From Sipunculus nudus (taxonomy: Eukaryota > Annelida > Sipuncula > Golfingiida > Sipunculidae): a stretch of DNA of 64,000 bases. Below are positions 1-11,124 of this stretch, in pieces. The notes under the pieces were generated by a model. The model was given only the letters and a program-made list of their open reading frames with translations. It ran no database searches and was not told the DNA's origin. The stretch lies in assembly GCA_026874595.1 (NCBI GenBank), contig CM049309.1, forward strand, positions 39,759,079 to 39,823,078, given 5' to 3'. A program made the position numbers and the translations under genes. Each line of letters starts with the position of its first letter. The stretch's first letter is position 1.

Positions 1-1105
1 TATTATCAGTTGAATCATTTTCTCCTCTGTATAATTCACCAAATATATGAACCACTCCGGAGTTACGACGCGAGCTTTTTTTCAAATTTTTATTAAGACT
101 CGATTAAGAGAGGATCAAATAATAGAGTTGTAAAGTATGATCATTAATACACAATCAATTATCCCTTAACTTATCAAGTACATATAGTTAATTTGTACAT
201 GTATTTGAAATAATTCAAAAACCTTACTGGCTTGGTACATATATATCTGGACGCACGTAGTGTAATTTAAATGAAACATTTATCAGGGATGAATAAATTT
301 AGGTAATTGAGATAAGTAATAAACAAAATTGGCTATAAATAATTCCTGTTTTTAATTATAAGTTACTTAATCTTTTTTGAGAAATGCGCGTTAACAATGC
401 CTTATACCAGATTTACCGGTATGTAAGGGCTATGCATGAGCAATATTAATATTTCATACCGGCTTATTGATATTCCCTGTGAATATCATCTACTAAACTT
501 CCTTAAAATAGCCCATTTATTCCTTTTATGTTTGTAGTGTACAGTTTGATAATGATATTCAAATCTTAAGATATCTTTTCTCATGACTCTTGCCGGAGTG
601 ACATGAATTTAAGGTACCACGCTTATGAATTTGTTTGATTTTTGCACACCAAAATAATAAAATGATTAACTGACTCGTGCTTTTCATTTCTTTAGCAAAT
701 ATGCTAAATGCCGATATATTAAAAAAAAACAAGTGTAAATATGTTAATGTTAGGGTAAATAATTATTTGAATAATAATATGCGTTGATCGCAAGTGCACT
801 TTGAGAGCCCGGGAGGGGGAAATTCCCTATACTTTAAACTGACGTACCGTTCTGAATTAATATATATAATACATTATTCAGCAAAGTCCTCGGGGGACTA
901 CAGCGTACAGAACAACATAAACATAAAATAAACTCAACAAGATAGTTATGTGCAATTTCACAGTTCACAAGTGCAGTAATTCACACACATATGTTAAGTA
1001 ACCAGCGTTTACACGCCTCACAAGTCCAGTAGTCCAGTCCTGGTGCGACCTCTGTGTGCAATCCCAGGAACCATAAATATCAATGGTTACTCACCTGGAA
1101 TATAC
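1..1105. other. AT-rich non-coding flank
   Basis: No coding exon is recognisable. The stretch is AT-rich with short homopolymers. Short segments near 470-540 and 580-665 resemble segments near 6019-6085 and 5733-5810, but in the opposite order, so they look like dispersed repeats rather than one colinear duplication. Confidence 0.5.
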
Positions 1106-2650
1106 CACTTACAATAATAATAATAATAATAATAATAAGGCAGCATCAGTGTTATCGAGATCTTAAGGCACATTTGAATATAGTGAAATAAGAAGCCGAT
1201 TTAGGACAGAATAAGGATTATTCATAACATTTATGGCGGATACAATTCACTCATTCTTTTTTCAAAAGCCAAGTGACAAAATTGTGCAGTGTCCCATGCC
1301 ATTTCCCCTTTAGCTGTCATTAAATAAATAAATTTACTCTCATCACTAAGAGAGTTTAAATTAGGGCATAACATACATACTTTCTAGAGAAAGTGAGCCC
1401 TTTCATCTACAAAGCTTGAGCACCCAAGTAGGAAATGCTGTTCATCTTCTAGAATATTACGTTTAATACAGAGCCTTTCATTAATGGGAGTTTTCGGTCT
1501 TGTGTACCTTCCAGTTTCTTTATACATAGATTATGACTACAGCGCAGTCTGGTAAGATCCTGCGGTGTGGACCTGATTTTACATCATACAGATATTTCTC
1601 GAAATGTTAACTCGACTTGAAACGACAGTACAAGCTCAGTTTTTCGGATTCTTTCATTATCTGACTGAGCCAGTCATCAGTATATAAGTATTCATATTTA
1701 TTCCTTACATGTGTTGTTTTCATTTGATGCATGTTTAGCATTTCGTCTTGAGAACCCACCTTTTGCCACTATAAAATATCAACATTAACCTCATATTCTG
1801 CCTTTGCTTGGCCCAACAGTGTGGTAGATGCTTTAATGCACATATGTACTTTATATTTATGTAAAAAAAACTGAGAACATCCGATCTAATTGGGATTATA
1901 CCCAGTTCTCCATATACAGCAGCAAAAGAAGTGCCCTTGTGGACACCAAGAATATGTTTAGCAAAGGTGAGTTGTACTTTGCAATCGTTGATATCTCAAT
2001 GTTTTACACAATTTTTGGACTGTTGTTTCACAAAAGGTGATTCCCCAATTGTCAGCTCCATATAGTAAGATAGGTTTAATGAGAGAATTAAAAAGACTTA
2101 TTGAAACCATTGGGCATAGTTGATTAAAGCAATGATCCTCTTTAACTCAAAGATGGCTTTCATAGCCTTTACTTTTAGGTCTGAAAAAGCCATATTAAAA
2201 GATCCAGAATTGCAGAATACAATTCCTAGGTAAGTATAAGACTTGATACATTCGATCTGTACACCATTTAAATAAAAGTGTTCCCTTAGTAGTCTACCAG
2301 ATCTGTTCAAATTAAAAACCTTTGTCTTACTGAGATTTATCTCTAGCTTCCATGTTTTGCAGTAAGTTTGTAAATTATTTAAACAAATCTGCAGACCTTC
2401 CTTTGAGGTTGACAATAGTACAATATCATCAGCAAATAATAAACATTGGATCGTCTCCGATCCTAAATACACAGACTCATTATGAATTTTACCCAATTCA
2501 TATGGCAAATCGTTTAAATATATAGAAAACAAGGAAGGGCTTAACACCTCACCCTGTCTCACGCCTTGAAAAACCTAAAAAGATGGAGTAACTCCACATT
2601 GAGTCTTGACACAGCTTCTTACATTACAGTATATGTAATATCACTTACAA
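1106..2650 (-). mobile_element. 5'-truncated non-LTR retrotransposon (LINE), RT C-terminal half, with 9-bp TSD
   Basis: The minus strand encodes the later half of a LINE reverse transcriptase. It reads through a GVRQGEVLSP palm motif, a LLFADDIVLL catalytic box and an NLSKTKVF motif (main open stretch 2562-2098), then a degraded C-terminal domain to about 1240. An in-frame TAG lies just before GVRQGE, and several stops and frameshifts follow 2098. The 3' end is a (TTA)n tail, seen on + as aat repeats at 1112-1138. The 9-mer CACTTACAA flanks the element at 1106-1114 and 2642-2650, consistent with a target-site duplication, so the insert spans roughly 1115-2641. Endonuclease and N-terminal RT are missing, which fits a 5'-truncated dead copy. 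The clade (CR1/Jockey-like or other) is not resolved. Confidence 0.8.
2098..2562 (-). pseudogene. LINE reverse transcriptase fragment (FADD box)
   Basis: This 154-codon open stretch is the best-preserved part of the upstream LINE. It starts in the RQGEVLSPSLF motif, contains the FADD metal-binding box about 45 residues later, and runs into the NLSKTKVF region. The frame remains recognisable upstream to about 2641 apart from one TAG, and downstream only as broken pieces. It cannot encode an active enzyme because the N-terminal RT motifs are absent. It lies antisense to, and about 120 bp upstream of, a broken GS exon 1. Confidence 0.8.
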
Positions 2651-2960
2651 GTATACCAGACAAGCCAATGCGCTGGCAGTCCGGACAGAGAGTCAAATGT
2701 TATCCTAATTAACTGTTGTGATGTGTACAGTTATTTGATGTGCCATATTGCCCACAAACGCTCGGCAGCTATGGTTGGGGAGTTTCTGAAAGAGCTGAAA
2801 GACTACGCCTTTGTCCGTTTTACCTGGTCTGACCTCCACGGCATCCAGCGATGAATCTTCTCACCAAAACGGAATGTACCACACTTTCTAGAACATGGGA
2901 TATATTTTTTTTAAATAGCTTTATTCCAAACAAAAGTTATAATCAGTCAGTACTGAAGTC

Positions 2961-3863
2961 TTACAGCAAATTGAATAACGTAGCACATTTAACATTACAC
3001 CATTTCCTATTATGATCTGCCATTTTGTTATTTTTAGGTGCAATTTGCTCTTTTATTCCATATACCATTCTTATCTGTTGTTGAAGGCTCTTAATTGAAG
3101 GTATAATATTTTTGCATCTGCATGAATACATGTACCATTTTGAAATCAGGACAATAGTATCAAACCACTTTAACCCAGACATATAAAGTATGATCTGGTT
3201 ATTTGTTAGGATTGGAGTTTTTACCTCTAATCCTTTTAACCACATTATCAACTGTGACCACATATCCTTAGACATATTACAATTACAAAATAAGTGTACT
3301 AAAGTTTCTACCTCATTATTACAAAAACCACATTTATCCGTTTCCTTAATTTTTAATTGAAATAGATATCCATTCCTGGGAAGAAGTTTATGTAGAAGTC
3401 TCAATTGTAAAAAACGCAACCATACCCAGTTTGATACACTATAAATGTAATTACAGGCTTTGAATACTTCTGTTCTCTCTATCGTCAATTGTTCGTTCCA
3501 TTTCTGTATTGAGTTTTCAGCTAAAGTAAAAACGTTCTCCACTATAATTTTATATGCAAATTTGGATACTTTCCTCATGTATCTAATCTTCTCTAAAATA
3601 CTCATAACTTCTAATTTGTTTTTAAAATTGACCTTTACAATCCATTCCTTTGGTATAGCATGTCTTAATTGTAAATATTCAAGAATATTTAGATACATTC
3701 CATATCTTGTGTTTAGTTCATCATATGTTAAAAACTTATAAATTCCCTCGCTTTGATTAAGTATATCCGCAAATGTTAGAATTCCCTGTTTGATGTACTT
3801 TTTATTATAAAGGGGTTTAAAATTGACCTGTACATCAAAATTATACCAGATAATGTGCTTCAA
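2961..3863 (-). pseudogene. LINE C-terminal domain with zinc-binding knuckle
   Basis: This 300-codon open frame is the last part of the L1-like element. It contains the reverse-transcriptase zinc-binding region: CGFC, a spacer, then H-L-F-C-x-C, followed by MWSQLIMWL, as in zf-RVT domains. It is the longest intact piece of the element and lies just before its A-tail. It carries no RT catalytic motif, so it is a remnant and not a host gene. Confidence 0.8.
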
Positions 3864-3908
3864 GAGACAAAGATTTAGCTGTGGACTTCTGAAGTTTATC
3901 CTGCAACA

Positions 3909-4160
3909 TTATACAAGAAAATCTTTCCAAAAATCGCTTAATGGTAAATGTAATGGAAGAGCATGTTTCACATTAAGGTTGCTTTTAAATATTAATTCTG
4001 CCCGTCTTCTAAATTGAAAATTTACCAAATGGCGCCAACATTCTTTTTGTTCCCTGTCTAACAGCCGTTTTACCCAAGCGATTTTAAGTGCTTGTGCCTG
4101 GCTCTCTATCATATCTAATCCCCCTAATTCCCGCGGTGCAACTGTATTGCTTCTCTTCAT
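3909..4160 (-). pseudogene. LINE RT thumb/linker fragment
   Basis: An 83-codon piece beginning KRSNTVAPRELGGLDMIES, which corresponds to the conserved K-x-x-GGLG-x-x-D segment after the RT palm in L1-like elements, followed by a F-WKDFL motif. It is in a different frame from its neighbours because of frameshifts in the element. Confidence 0.75.
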
Positions 4161-4878
4161 TATATCTCCCGAAAGATACAGCGTGGTATCGTCAGAGTGT
4201 TGACTTTTTTGTGTTCAATTTGATCAATTTTAATTCCAACTGTCTTTTTGTTATTTCTAATATTTTGAGCTAGTTGTTCAACGCATAAAATAAAAAGGTA
4301 AGGAGAGAGTGGAAAACCCTGGCGTACTCCTCTGGATATCTGAAAGAACTTTGAAATGTGACCATTATTTGTTATACATCTTTTAGATTGGTTATATAGT
4401 GTTTAAATCCAACTATTGTACGATTCCCCAAAATTATAATACTTTAAACATTTCCATATGTGACCCTATTCTAAAAAATCCAAAGCCTTTTCGTAATTGC
4501 TTATTACTAAATAAGATTTAATTTTATTAAGTTTCGCATAATGCAAAATGCTCATTGTTCTGTTTATGATTTCCCCAATATAGCGATCTCTTAAGAAACC
4601 AATCTGGTCGTAATAAAATCAAAGAGGGTAACACAGATTTTAACCTTTCTGCTTAACATTTTGCCAGTAGTTTATAATCAAAATTTAAGAGGGTTATAGG
4701 CCGCCAGTTTTTTTAACTGTATTGGGTCTTTGTCTTTCTTGGGGATAAGACTAAATACCCCTTGTCTTTGAGTAATGGATAATTGTTGGAATTCTAGAGC
4801 ATAATAATAGAATTCCATTAATAAATCTTTGATATCTGGGCAGAGTATTCGATTAAACTCTGCAGGAAATACATCTGT

Positions 4879-5157
4879 TCACGGTGACTTTTTTAATGGA
4901 GAGGTTTTAAGTATATTAAAAATATCATTAGTAGTTATCTCTTGTTCGTACTTATCAGAGTCTTCTTTAGTCAACTTATTCGTTTTCTCAATGAAAAATT
5001 CATTCCGTATTTCTGGACGTATGTAAGATGGATTACTTGTATATAAACTTTTATAAAATTTTTCCTGCTCTTCATAAATATCGTTTTGATTTGTCACCAA
5101 TCTGTGCTCGATTTTTAATTTAGTTATAGTATGTCTGCTCGCATTTCTACGCTCCAT
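4879..5157 (-). pseudogene. LINE endonuclease-RT linker fragment
   Basis: A 92-codon piece with the EEQEKFYKSLYTS motif, typical of the region just before RT in L1-like ORF2 proteins. It belongs to the same truncated element. Downstream the frame breaks near 4880, where the RT begins. Confidence 0.75.
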
Positions 5158-5639
5158 ATTTAAAAAGTACGCAGTATTTTTTTCTCATTCCTCAAAGTAT
5201 TTTATTTTGCTTCTTATCATGGCGCCTTGTGACCTTATATTAATGATGCTTTCAATATATCTTTTTACATTTTCTATTTTTTCTAGAATAGTATCATTTT
5301 AATTTTTCTCATATTCAGCTTGTATTATTTTAAGGCTGTCTTCAAGTGCAGCCAAGTGATTGAGACATTTTTTTACGAACCAAAAGATATAGATGCTCCC
5401 CTAATGTTACATTTTACGTTGTCCCAAAGAAGTAGAAGATTTGCAGTTTTATTTTCTTTAACTGCTGATTGGATTATTTCTTTAATCTTTAAGATATTCT
5501 CTATCCTTAAGTTAGGCGCAATTCATTTTCCAAAATCCTGGACCCCTCTTTTCTTTAATAATTTTCTTTTCTATTGTTTTCGACGAATGATCGGATCTAT
5601 TACCAGGAAAAATATGGGATATATGTTTATATTGGTGAG

Positions 5640-7075
5640 TTGTTTCCATATTGCTCCAGTGTCCCTCACTTGCCCCTTGCGCTACGCTGTTAGAAAACCA
5701 CATCGTTGATACCGATATACTTTTTTAAGTGAATAAACTGCCGGCAGGGGAAATTTGCCACGCTCATAATCTTGTTTGATTTGTTGCACACCAAAATGTT
5801 GAAATGAATGTAAGCTCTAATATCAGTGCAATACTCAGGAATTTCCGTTTTTATTATTTTGAAAATAAATTGAACTGAAGTTGGCAGGCATACAAGCTGC
5901 TTATGTGCTTAGTTATGAGCAAAAAATGGTAATGTGTGAAAGCACCAATCAACAACATACGATATCAAAGGATATGCAGATTCTTTGATTAAAGTTAATC
6001 AAACCCAATACCGTGTTATTGATACTAGTATTCCCTGTTAGCAACATCTACTAAACTTCCTTTGAATAGCACTTTTATTAAGCTGCGCGAAGCGAAGGTT
6101 CATTGTTTTCACTCGATTCTGTGCGTGTCTTGTAGCACTTTATACTTGTTCAGCAAAATAAATATGTAATTATCATGCTTTTCCTTTATCATTTGACATT
6201 TTTATCGAAACACAAAAAAAAAAAAAAAATAAAAAAAAAACGCCCGCCCGCATTGATTTCTGAAAAAAGTGCCTGAGAACCAAACCTTATTTTTTGGCCT
6301 AATGGATATTATTTTAATTTATCATATAGGTTTGTATTGTGAAGTAACAAGAAATAAGTTGATGATATTCAGACATCAGGCTTTGGTTATATAAAGTGTT
6401 CGTCCATTCAACCAGTTGAGACATATCAATTAATCTATTATCTATAAATTACCAGTCATGGGGCCGAAGCCTGGCTGGTCAAAACTATATGCCGATCTCT
6501 GCTAGAAATAATACCATCAAGTTTAATTTTTGGTAGCCTTCTGTTAAAAATGAGTTAATGTAAATTTATTTTGTTATTTATTTTTATAAAGTGTAATTAA
6601 TTGCAAATGTATGAAAACAGATTTTGTTAAACAGCTCAGCGTATTAAATATTTTTTACAATTTTATAACAAAGCTCATGCAAAACCAAATCAGGACATCG
6701 ACCATGTAAAAAAGATATTTCTATATGTGCCATTATAAATTGATACAGATCAATAAAATTCTATGTTAAAAAAAAATTGTGTTTCTTTTTCTTATTTCCA
6801 TGTCAAATATAACAAACATCCGACCAAACCAGGAACAATAATATACATGTATATGAAAAGCACACAAATAAAATGAGTCCCTCGTCCGGATGTATGGTTT
6901 AGTAGTATCCACCGTTTCTTTCTTCCTGGATCACTTTGAAAGAAATGAAAACTTATATCTGAAGCCATGTTAGTAAATGAAAATCATTAAGTAAGAGAGA
7001 CCTATATCATGACCTTCTATGCAGAGCTAATCTGAATTGGCAGATGTGTTTCTGCTGTGACAAGTGAGCAGGACT
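5640..7075. other. Non-coding, repeat-bearing spacer
   Basis: After the donor at 5635 there is no recognisable exon. A poly-A-rich segment with 'cgcccgcccgcattgatttc' at about 6130-6300 is closely matched at 16075-16235, so this is a dispersed repeat present twice. The rest is AT-rich. Confidence 0.5.
6130..6302 (+). repeat. Dispersed repeat R1, copy 1
   Basis: Contains 'gcaaaataaat', 'catttgacatttttatcgaa', an A-rich run, 'cgcccgcccgcattgatttc' and 'gcctgagaacca'. All of these recur in the same order and orientation at 16075-16235. Confidence 0.7.
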
Positions 7076-8300
7076 ATAAGTCATCTGAGCTATAGTCGTG
7101 GTCCATTGTCCGTCGTCCGTCCGTCTGTGCGTCCATCCGTCCGTAAGACAGGCACGTTTCGACACCGTTGGACCTACGAATCTGAAGTTTGGCATACTGT
7201 TAGATGTCCCCAAGATCTCCTACCAAACCGAAAACTGGGTCACTGCGACTTCATTCCTTCAAAATATTTAGGAAAAACCTCAAATTTCCATTTAAAACCT
7301 ATTATCTTACTTCAAGACTGCCTAATATCGAAACCACTCATCTGTTTTTCTTAATATTTATCAGAAGTATTCTCCTATATTTTCCTATACACATGCCAGA
7401 AATTAAGTCTGTAAAGTGTAACTGCTCTAAGTTATGGGCCCGAACATAATGGACTTTGTAAAAAACAGGATAAATATTTACTCACGTAACATGAACATTT
7501 TTGCAGCTAGAGAATTTTTTTCAAATATATATCTTTGTTTAAATAGGATTCAATTATATACCCAAAATTATATCTGAATTTTGTAAATTTTATAAGTTAT
7601 TAGCATAAACATAAAATCATTACCTTAAATTTTGCCCAACTTTGACAAAGGCACTTTGTTTCCTGTGAGTACTGTTAATTTAATTTTCACAGCATTTAAA
7701 TACAAGTATTTAATTTGTCTAATTATAAAATTTGAAAATAAAAGGTTGAAGAATTAGGCTAGTTATTGATTTTTTCATGAGGCTCTATTGTAGTCACTTG
7801 CTTTGTTCCAGAAGTAGGTATAGGCCACTCCTGGTCACTGGAAGTAAGCTATGCCCGGATTCCTGATTTGTTGAAGTCACAAGGGGACATTCCCTGCTCT
7901 GACAGGTGTACAGTTGTTCTCATATCACCCCACCCCCCCCCCCCATCCCCCCAGTGAATATATAAATATACATTTGTGTGCATGATGTGGTGTTATCTGA
8001 CAAGATTAAGATTTATGATGATGCAATTTAGATTTATGAATCAACTTTTTTATTCAGTTATTTATGTTATATTGGAAATGTATAGAAATATAAACTTAAA
8101 ATTAAAAAAAAATTACAAACATGTGTTTATTATTTTCCAGCCACAGCATAATTGGATATCAGGCTGTGTCTGCCCTGAATGTGTATGCAGAAGTGTTGTT
8201 AATCCCATCCCCACTGGCTCAGAAAATGGGAATTAAAATGATTCGCTTTGCTTCTCCATCTTTCTGCCTGTTTTAAATATTTAATAATTATGAATAAACT
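7076..8300 (+). repeat. Dispersed 1.2-kb repeat R2, copy 1
   Basis: Begins with 'tcatctgagctatagtcgtg' and the GTCCGTCCGTC tract, continues through 'gcatactgttagatgtcccc', and includes 'gcatgatgtggt' and 'ggaaatgtatagaaatataa' near 7980-8100. The same blocks recur in order at 23336-24180. It contains C-runs. The apparent open frames here are repeat artefacts. Mechanism class is unknown. Confidence 0.7.
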
Positions 8301-8925
8301 TTTTTTCCTGTAAGCACAGATTAATTAAATTTCATATCCTGTATGTATATGCAAGGACATTGTAACTCCCACCGTCCCCTTCCCCAATCCCGATGAGGCC
8401 TTCCACCTTGGCACTGTGAACAATAGTTCTATGGCTATAGCATACAATTTAATAATTTGAAGAAAATATATAAAGAGAGACAGAGGAGTTGTGACTCCAA
8501 GCATAGCCCCCCCCCCCCCCCCCAATCAAGTGCTTCCACCTTTGGAGTGGGGACATTATGGCAACTGTATACATATCATAAAATAGAAAAAAAAAGAATT
8601 TATTAAAAAATAGGGGTCTCATTAGACAAATGTTTAAACTGATGAACTGTCAACAGCTTATCAAAAAAGCTCAGTAAACAAAAACAAGACGAATCAGATA
8701 TATCCATATTTTTATATATTGTATAACTATTTATCAAAAGGTACCTCTGTACATGCCAGAAATTATGTCAAGATTGTGTAATATGTAGACGTGGTGGGCA
8801 TTAATATAATGTACCTTGTTTTTTTCTTTGTGTAGCCTCGCTTAGTTCTCTGCATGCATGACTGGGTATGCATAGAATTAAGAGTCTCCTATCTAGCATA
8901 AACTTGTGTTGGAGGTAGGTGAGCG
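8301..8925. other. Non-coding, AT-rich with C-run
   Basis: A poly-C run lies at about 8508-8523. No exon, RNA gene or further mobile element is recognisable. Confidence 0.4.
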
Positions 8926-9009
8926 CTCCCGATAATTAACTGTTGTGAAAAATGTTCAGTTATTTGATGTGCCACATCGCACACAAACAGTTGTATAAGC
9001 CGCAGAGCT
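8925..9009 (+). promoter_or_regulatory. Candidate 5' untranslated / upstream region of GS gene
   Basis: The 85 bases before ATG 9010 are clearly related to the bases before the broken copy at 2771 (shared 'attaactgttgtg' and 'cagttatttgatgtgcca'). The duplication therefore includes 5' flank as well as coding sequence. Whether this is 5' UTR or promoter cannot be told. 'gccgcag|agctatgg' could also be a splice acceptor for a 5' UTR intron. Confidence 0.4.
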
Positions 9010-9153
9010 ATGGACCGGAAGCTTCTGAAAGAGCTGAAAGACTACGATTTTGTCCGTTTTACCTGGTCTGATCTCCACGGCATCCAGCGGGGCATCTATT
9101 CACCAAAACGGAATGTACCACACTTTCTGGTCATGGGAAATTTGTTTATATTG
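9010..9153 (+). CDS. Lengsin-like class I glutamine synthetase, exon 1 (frame problem at 3' end)
   Basis: ATG 9010 opens MDRKLLKELKDYDF, then VRFTWSDLHGIQRG, SPKRNVPHFL. This is the GS beta-grasp N-terminal domain (class I/lengsin-like). The exon ends at a strong GTGAGT donor (GT 9154-9155). Compared with the duplicate at 2771-2905/5625-5634, one base is missing near 9129-9131 (ctggtcatggg against ctagaacatggg). As given the exon is 144 nt and ends in phase 0, but the terminal exon at 19942 needs phase 1; one extra base would give E/D-H-G and a phase-1 end. This is therefore a frameshifted gene, a pseudogene or a sequence error. The ATG is chosen because it is the first in frame before the conserved domain and is shared by both copies. 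Confidence 0.75.
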
Positions 9154-9159
9154 GTGAGT

Positions 9160-9630
9160 TGATCCCATATTAGCATGGTTTCCAGCAAGGCGCAAGGCAG
9201 ACTGGAAACCATACTATGATAGAACCAGATCTTGCATACCTGCGATATATTTTTATGGCGTCAGTTCTGTATAGCCGGGAAAAGCTGACAAGCGTTCATA
9301 ACATGTTTGGGCAAGGGATGATCAAGTGGTTAACTGGGCGGCTAATGAAGAGAACAAACACTGTTCATTTTCATTCACTGGGTGCCTGCATGTGGCCCTG
9401 CCTGGAACCCAGAGGGTTATCAGTAGTCATTTCCATAAAAACAAGGGCATACATGTTAATACTTAGGATCCTTATATATTATTATTAAACATGTAGGTGT
9501 GTGTGTTTGTATGTACGTAAATATTTTATCAGTACGTGTTGGTGGTAAATATTTATTTGTACGTATTAGTGATTAATCAATTACCTAAGTACAGGTTATG
9601 TGGGGAGTAACCAAGGTTTATGTTCATATA
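9160..9630. other. Intronic sequence without recognised element
   Basis: A short inverted match ('tggtttccagcaaggcgcaa' near 9177 against 'gcagactggaaacca' after it) could form a small hairpin at 9177-9214. Otherwise nothing is recognisable. Confidence 0.35.
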
Positions 9631-9881
9631 ATTGTAAAATTGAACGAGACTTACCTGTAAGTTGAAGTTCGATAGGGATTCTATCTTACCATCACACTGG
9701 AATGGAGGATTCACATGAGAGACACTGCGTGTCCAGCTCCAATCATATTTGAACGTTTGAGTGACCTCAAGACATAAAAGGGGTTGGGAATTCAATACGT
9801 CCTTCCACATGGGTGGGACGTGAACCCTCCTTTCTAGTGCATTTGTGAGATTCACAGGTAAATCTCGTTCAATTTTACAAT
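9631..9881. mobile_element. Hairpin MITE with 28-bp inverted ends
   Basis: Bases 9631-9658 (attgtaaaattgaacgagac...) and 9854-9881 (...tctcgttcaattttacaat) are inverted copies matching at 27 of 28 positions, enclosing a 251-bp unit. The interior block 'agagacactgcgtgtcc' and the right flank 'cttcggaccac' recur, inverted, at 17090-17180. This fits a non-autonomous inverted-repeat element. I could not fix a target duplication. Confidence 0.7.
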
Positions 9882-10269
9882 TCTATCTCATCATCAATCA
9901 CTGACACTTCGGACCACGTGAAACTTGAATGCTTGAGGCCACGGAAAACAAGGAAGACTTTTAAAACCAATCTATGTCCAATTACTTAGGACTAAATTAG
10001 TCCAACAGAACTAGAAATAACATATAATTATACAGGATGTAGACTTTAACTGTAAGATAATAACCAACTTTACCTATTAAAATGATGACTGACTTTTAAA
10101 AGACTTAAATTTTATAAAATACATGAAATGATATCAGTAAGCAAAAGAACTGCTAATTGCATAAAACTAAAATTGAATTTCAGAAATTCAGATAAACCAT
10201 AATAACAGCTTCAATTTCCATATAAGTGTTCAAAAAAGTCTTTTAGAAAATCGTCAGAGCTTGTAATTG

Positions 10270-11122
10270 GTTTATTATATAATTATATAATTTTTCAAAT
10301 GTCAGTGCACAAGTCCAACCAGCGCTTCTCATTATATCATCCATTGGTAGAGATATTTTGCTAGACGCAGAGGAAGCGGCTGCTCTGGTGCTGTGTGGCT
10401 AAATGGAAATATTTTACAACACATAGGTCACTGACATCAAACTGTTAAATTCTAAAAAGTTTGTATGATGATTCGGTCTTCTGGTTTTTAACAGTTCGTT
10501 GATAATAAAAACACAGGAACAGCGTGTCAGAACCATTCCCGACACTGAAAATACATGCTTAGTCTGCAATCTAGACCAGGCAATAATTCTAACAACAATG
10601 AAGTTTAAGGGTAAGTGATTTCAAACTAATGTCCTTCAAAGCTGTCCCTTTGAGTTACTTTAAAAATAATGCTAATATTCCCTGTAATCCACATTACGTG
10701 GGTGTGATTGGCGCAAATTTAATTATTCCTCTCATTATCCTTGACATATCAGGGTGACTACCAAAGTTGAAACCAGGCAGGATAATGGCAGCAGAAAGAG
10801 TAGACCTGGCAGTATTAACACCACTCTGTCCAACACCCGAATTAAAGATAGTCATCAGAGAATCTAAAGCCTGTGATATAGATGGAAAAACAGCAATTGT
10901 AGTTTTTCAAGACAGTAAACCTGCCATTTTTTGAGGTATATATGGCTCATACTGTTTATTGGTGATACGTGCCCATGAGTGCATCAGGACATTTTTAACC
11001 TGTCCCGGAATGCCCTGTGCACGAAATGTTTCCTGATAAGTGACACACCAGAGGGTCAACCTTCCCCATCATGGGATGTTCCTGACCCCGGTGATGGGTT
11101 ACAAAAACAAGCGCCTGTGCCC
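10270..11122 (-). pseudogene. Degenerate DIRS-type tyrosine recombinase, C-terminal part of a DIRS-like element
   Basis: Reading the minus strand down from 11090: TYQETFRAQGIPGQ, then QALDSLMTIFNSGVGQSG, NTARSTLSAAI, SHPDMSRIMRGI. This is the N-terminal SAM-like part of DIRS/Crypton-type tyrosine recombinases (fragment, NTARSALSS, GSHP.. KRFLKG). Near 10400-10290 a shifted frame gives HSTRAAASSASS and then DDIMRSAGW..TFEKF, the conserved C-terminal box around the catalytic H-x-x-R. Stops and frameshifts separate these pieces and the catalytic core is not continuous, so it is dead. It is cut from its RT/RNase H part by the transposon at 11127-13666. Confidence 0.7.
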
Positions 11123-11124
11123 AC

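Larger units (their letters stand above)
2906..5613 (-). mobile_element. 5'-truncated L1-like LINE inserted in GS exon 1 copy, 11-bp TSD
   Basis: Reading the minus strand from 5613, the element begins inside the end of the endonuclease domain (RSDHS, then RGPGFWKMN), continues through the linker (EEQEKFYKSLYTS near 5070), a frameshifted and stop-ridden RT region (about 4870-4300), a KRSNTVAPRELGGLDMI segment (4160 onward), and a C-terminal zinc-knuckle domain with CGFCNNEVETLVHLF (3863-2961). It ends in a short A-tail, seen on + as T7 from 2906. The order EN end, RT, GGLGMI-type segment and CCHC-like C-terminus fits the L1/Tx1 group. Both flanks carry ATGGGATATAT. Length is 2.7 kb, so about half of a full element is missing. 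Confidence 0.85.
2771..5634 (+). pseudogene. Duplicated lengsin-like GS exon 1, broken by a stop codon and a LINE insertion
   Basis: Starting at ATG 2771 the frame reads MVGEFLKELKDY, then FVRFTWSDLHGIQR, a TGA stop (2852-2854), then SPKRNVPHFLEHG. This is the N-terminal beta-grasp domain of class I glutamine synthetases (compare the general form F-V-R-F-x-W-x-D-L-H-G-x-x-R). It is nearly the same as the exon at 9010-9153, and upstream sequence is also shared. At 2905 the exon is interrupted by a minus-strand LINE; the 11-mer ATGGGATATAT recurs at 5614-5624, after which the exon finishes with an attg|GTGAGT donor (GT at 5635). Removing the insert leaves a phase-1 donor, matching the phase-1 acceptor of the GS terminal exon at 19942. 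The stop codon and the insertion make this copy non-functional as it stands. Confidence 0.85.

Noticed and set aside
470-6100. Large colinear segmental duplication of 400-700 with 5730-6100
   Set aside because: Matching blocks are short and in reversed order, so dispersed repeats explain them better. Only the exon 1 region (2700-2905/5614-5640 with 8925-9160) is convincingly duplicated.
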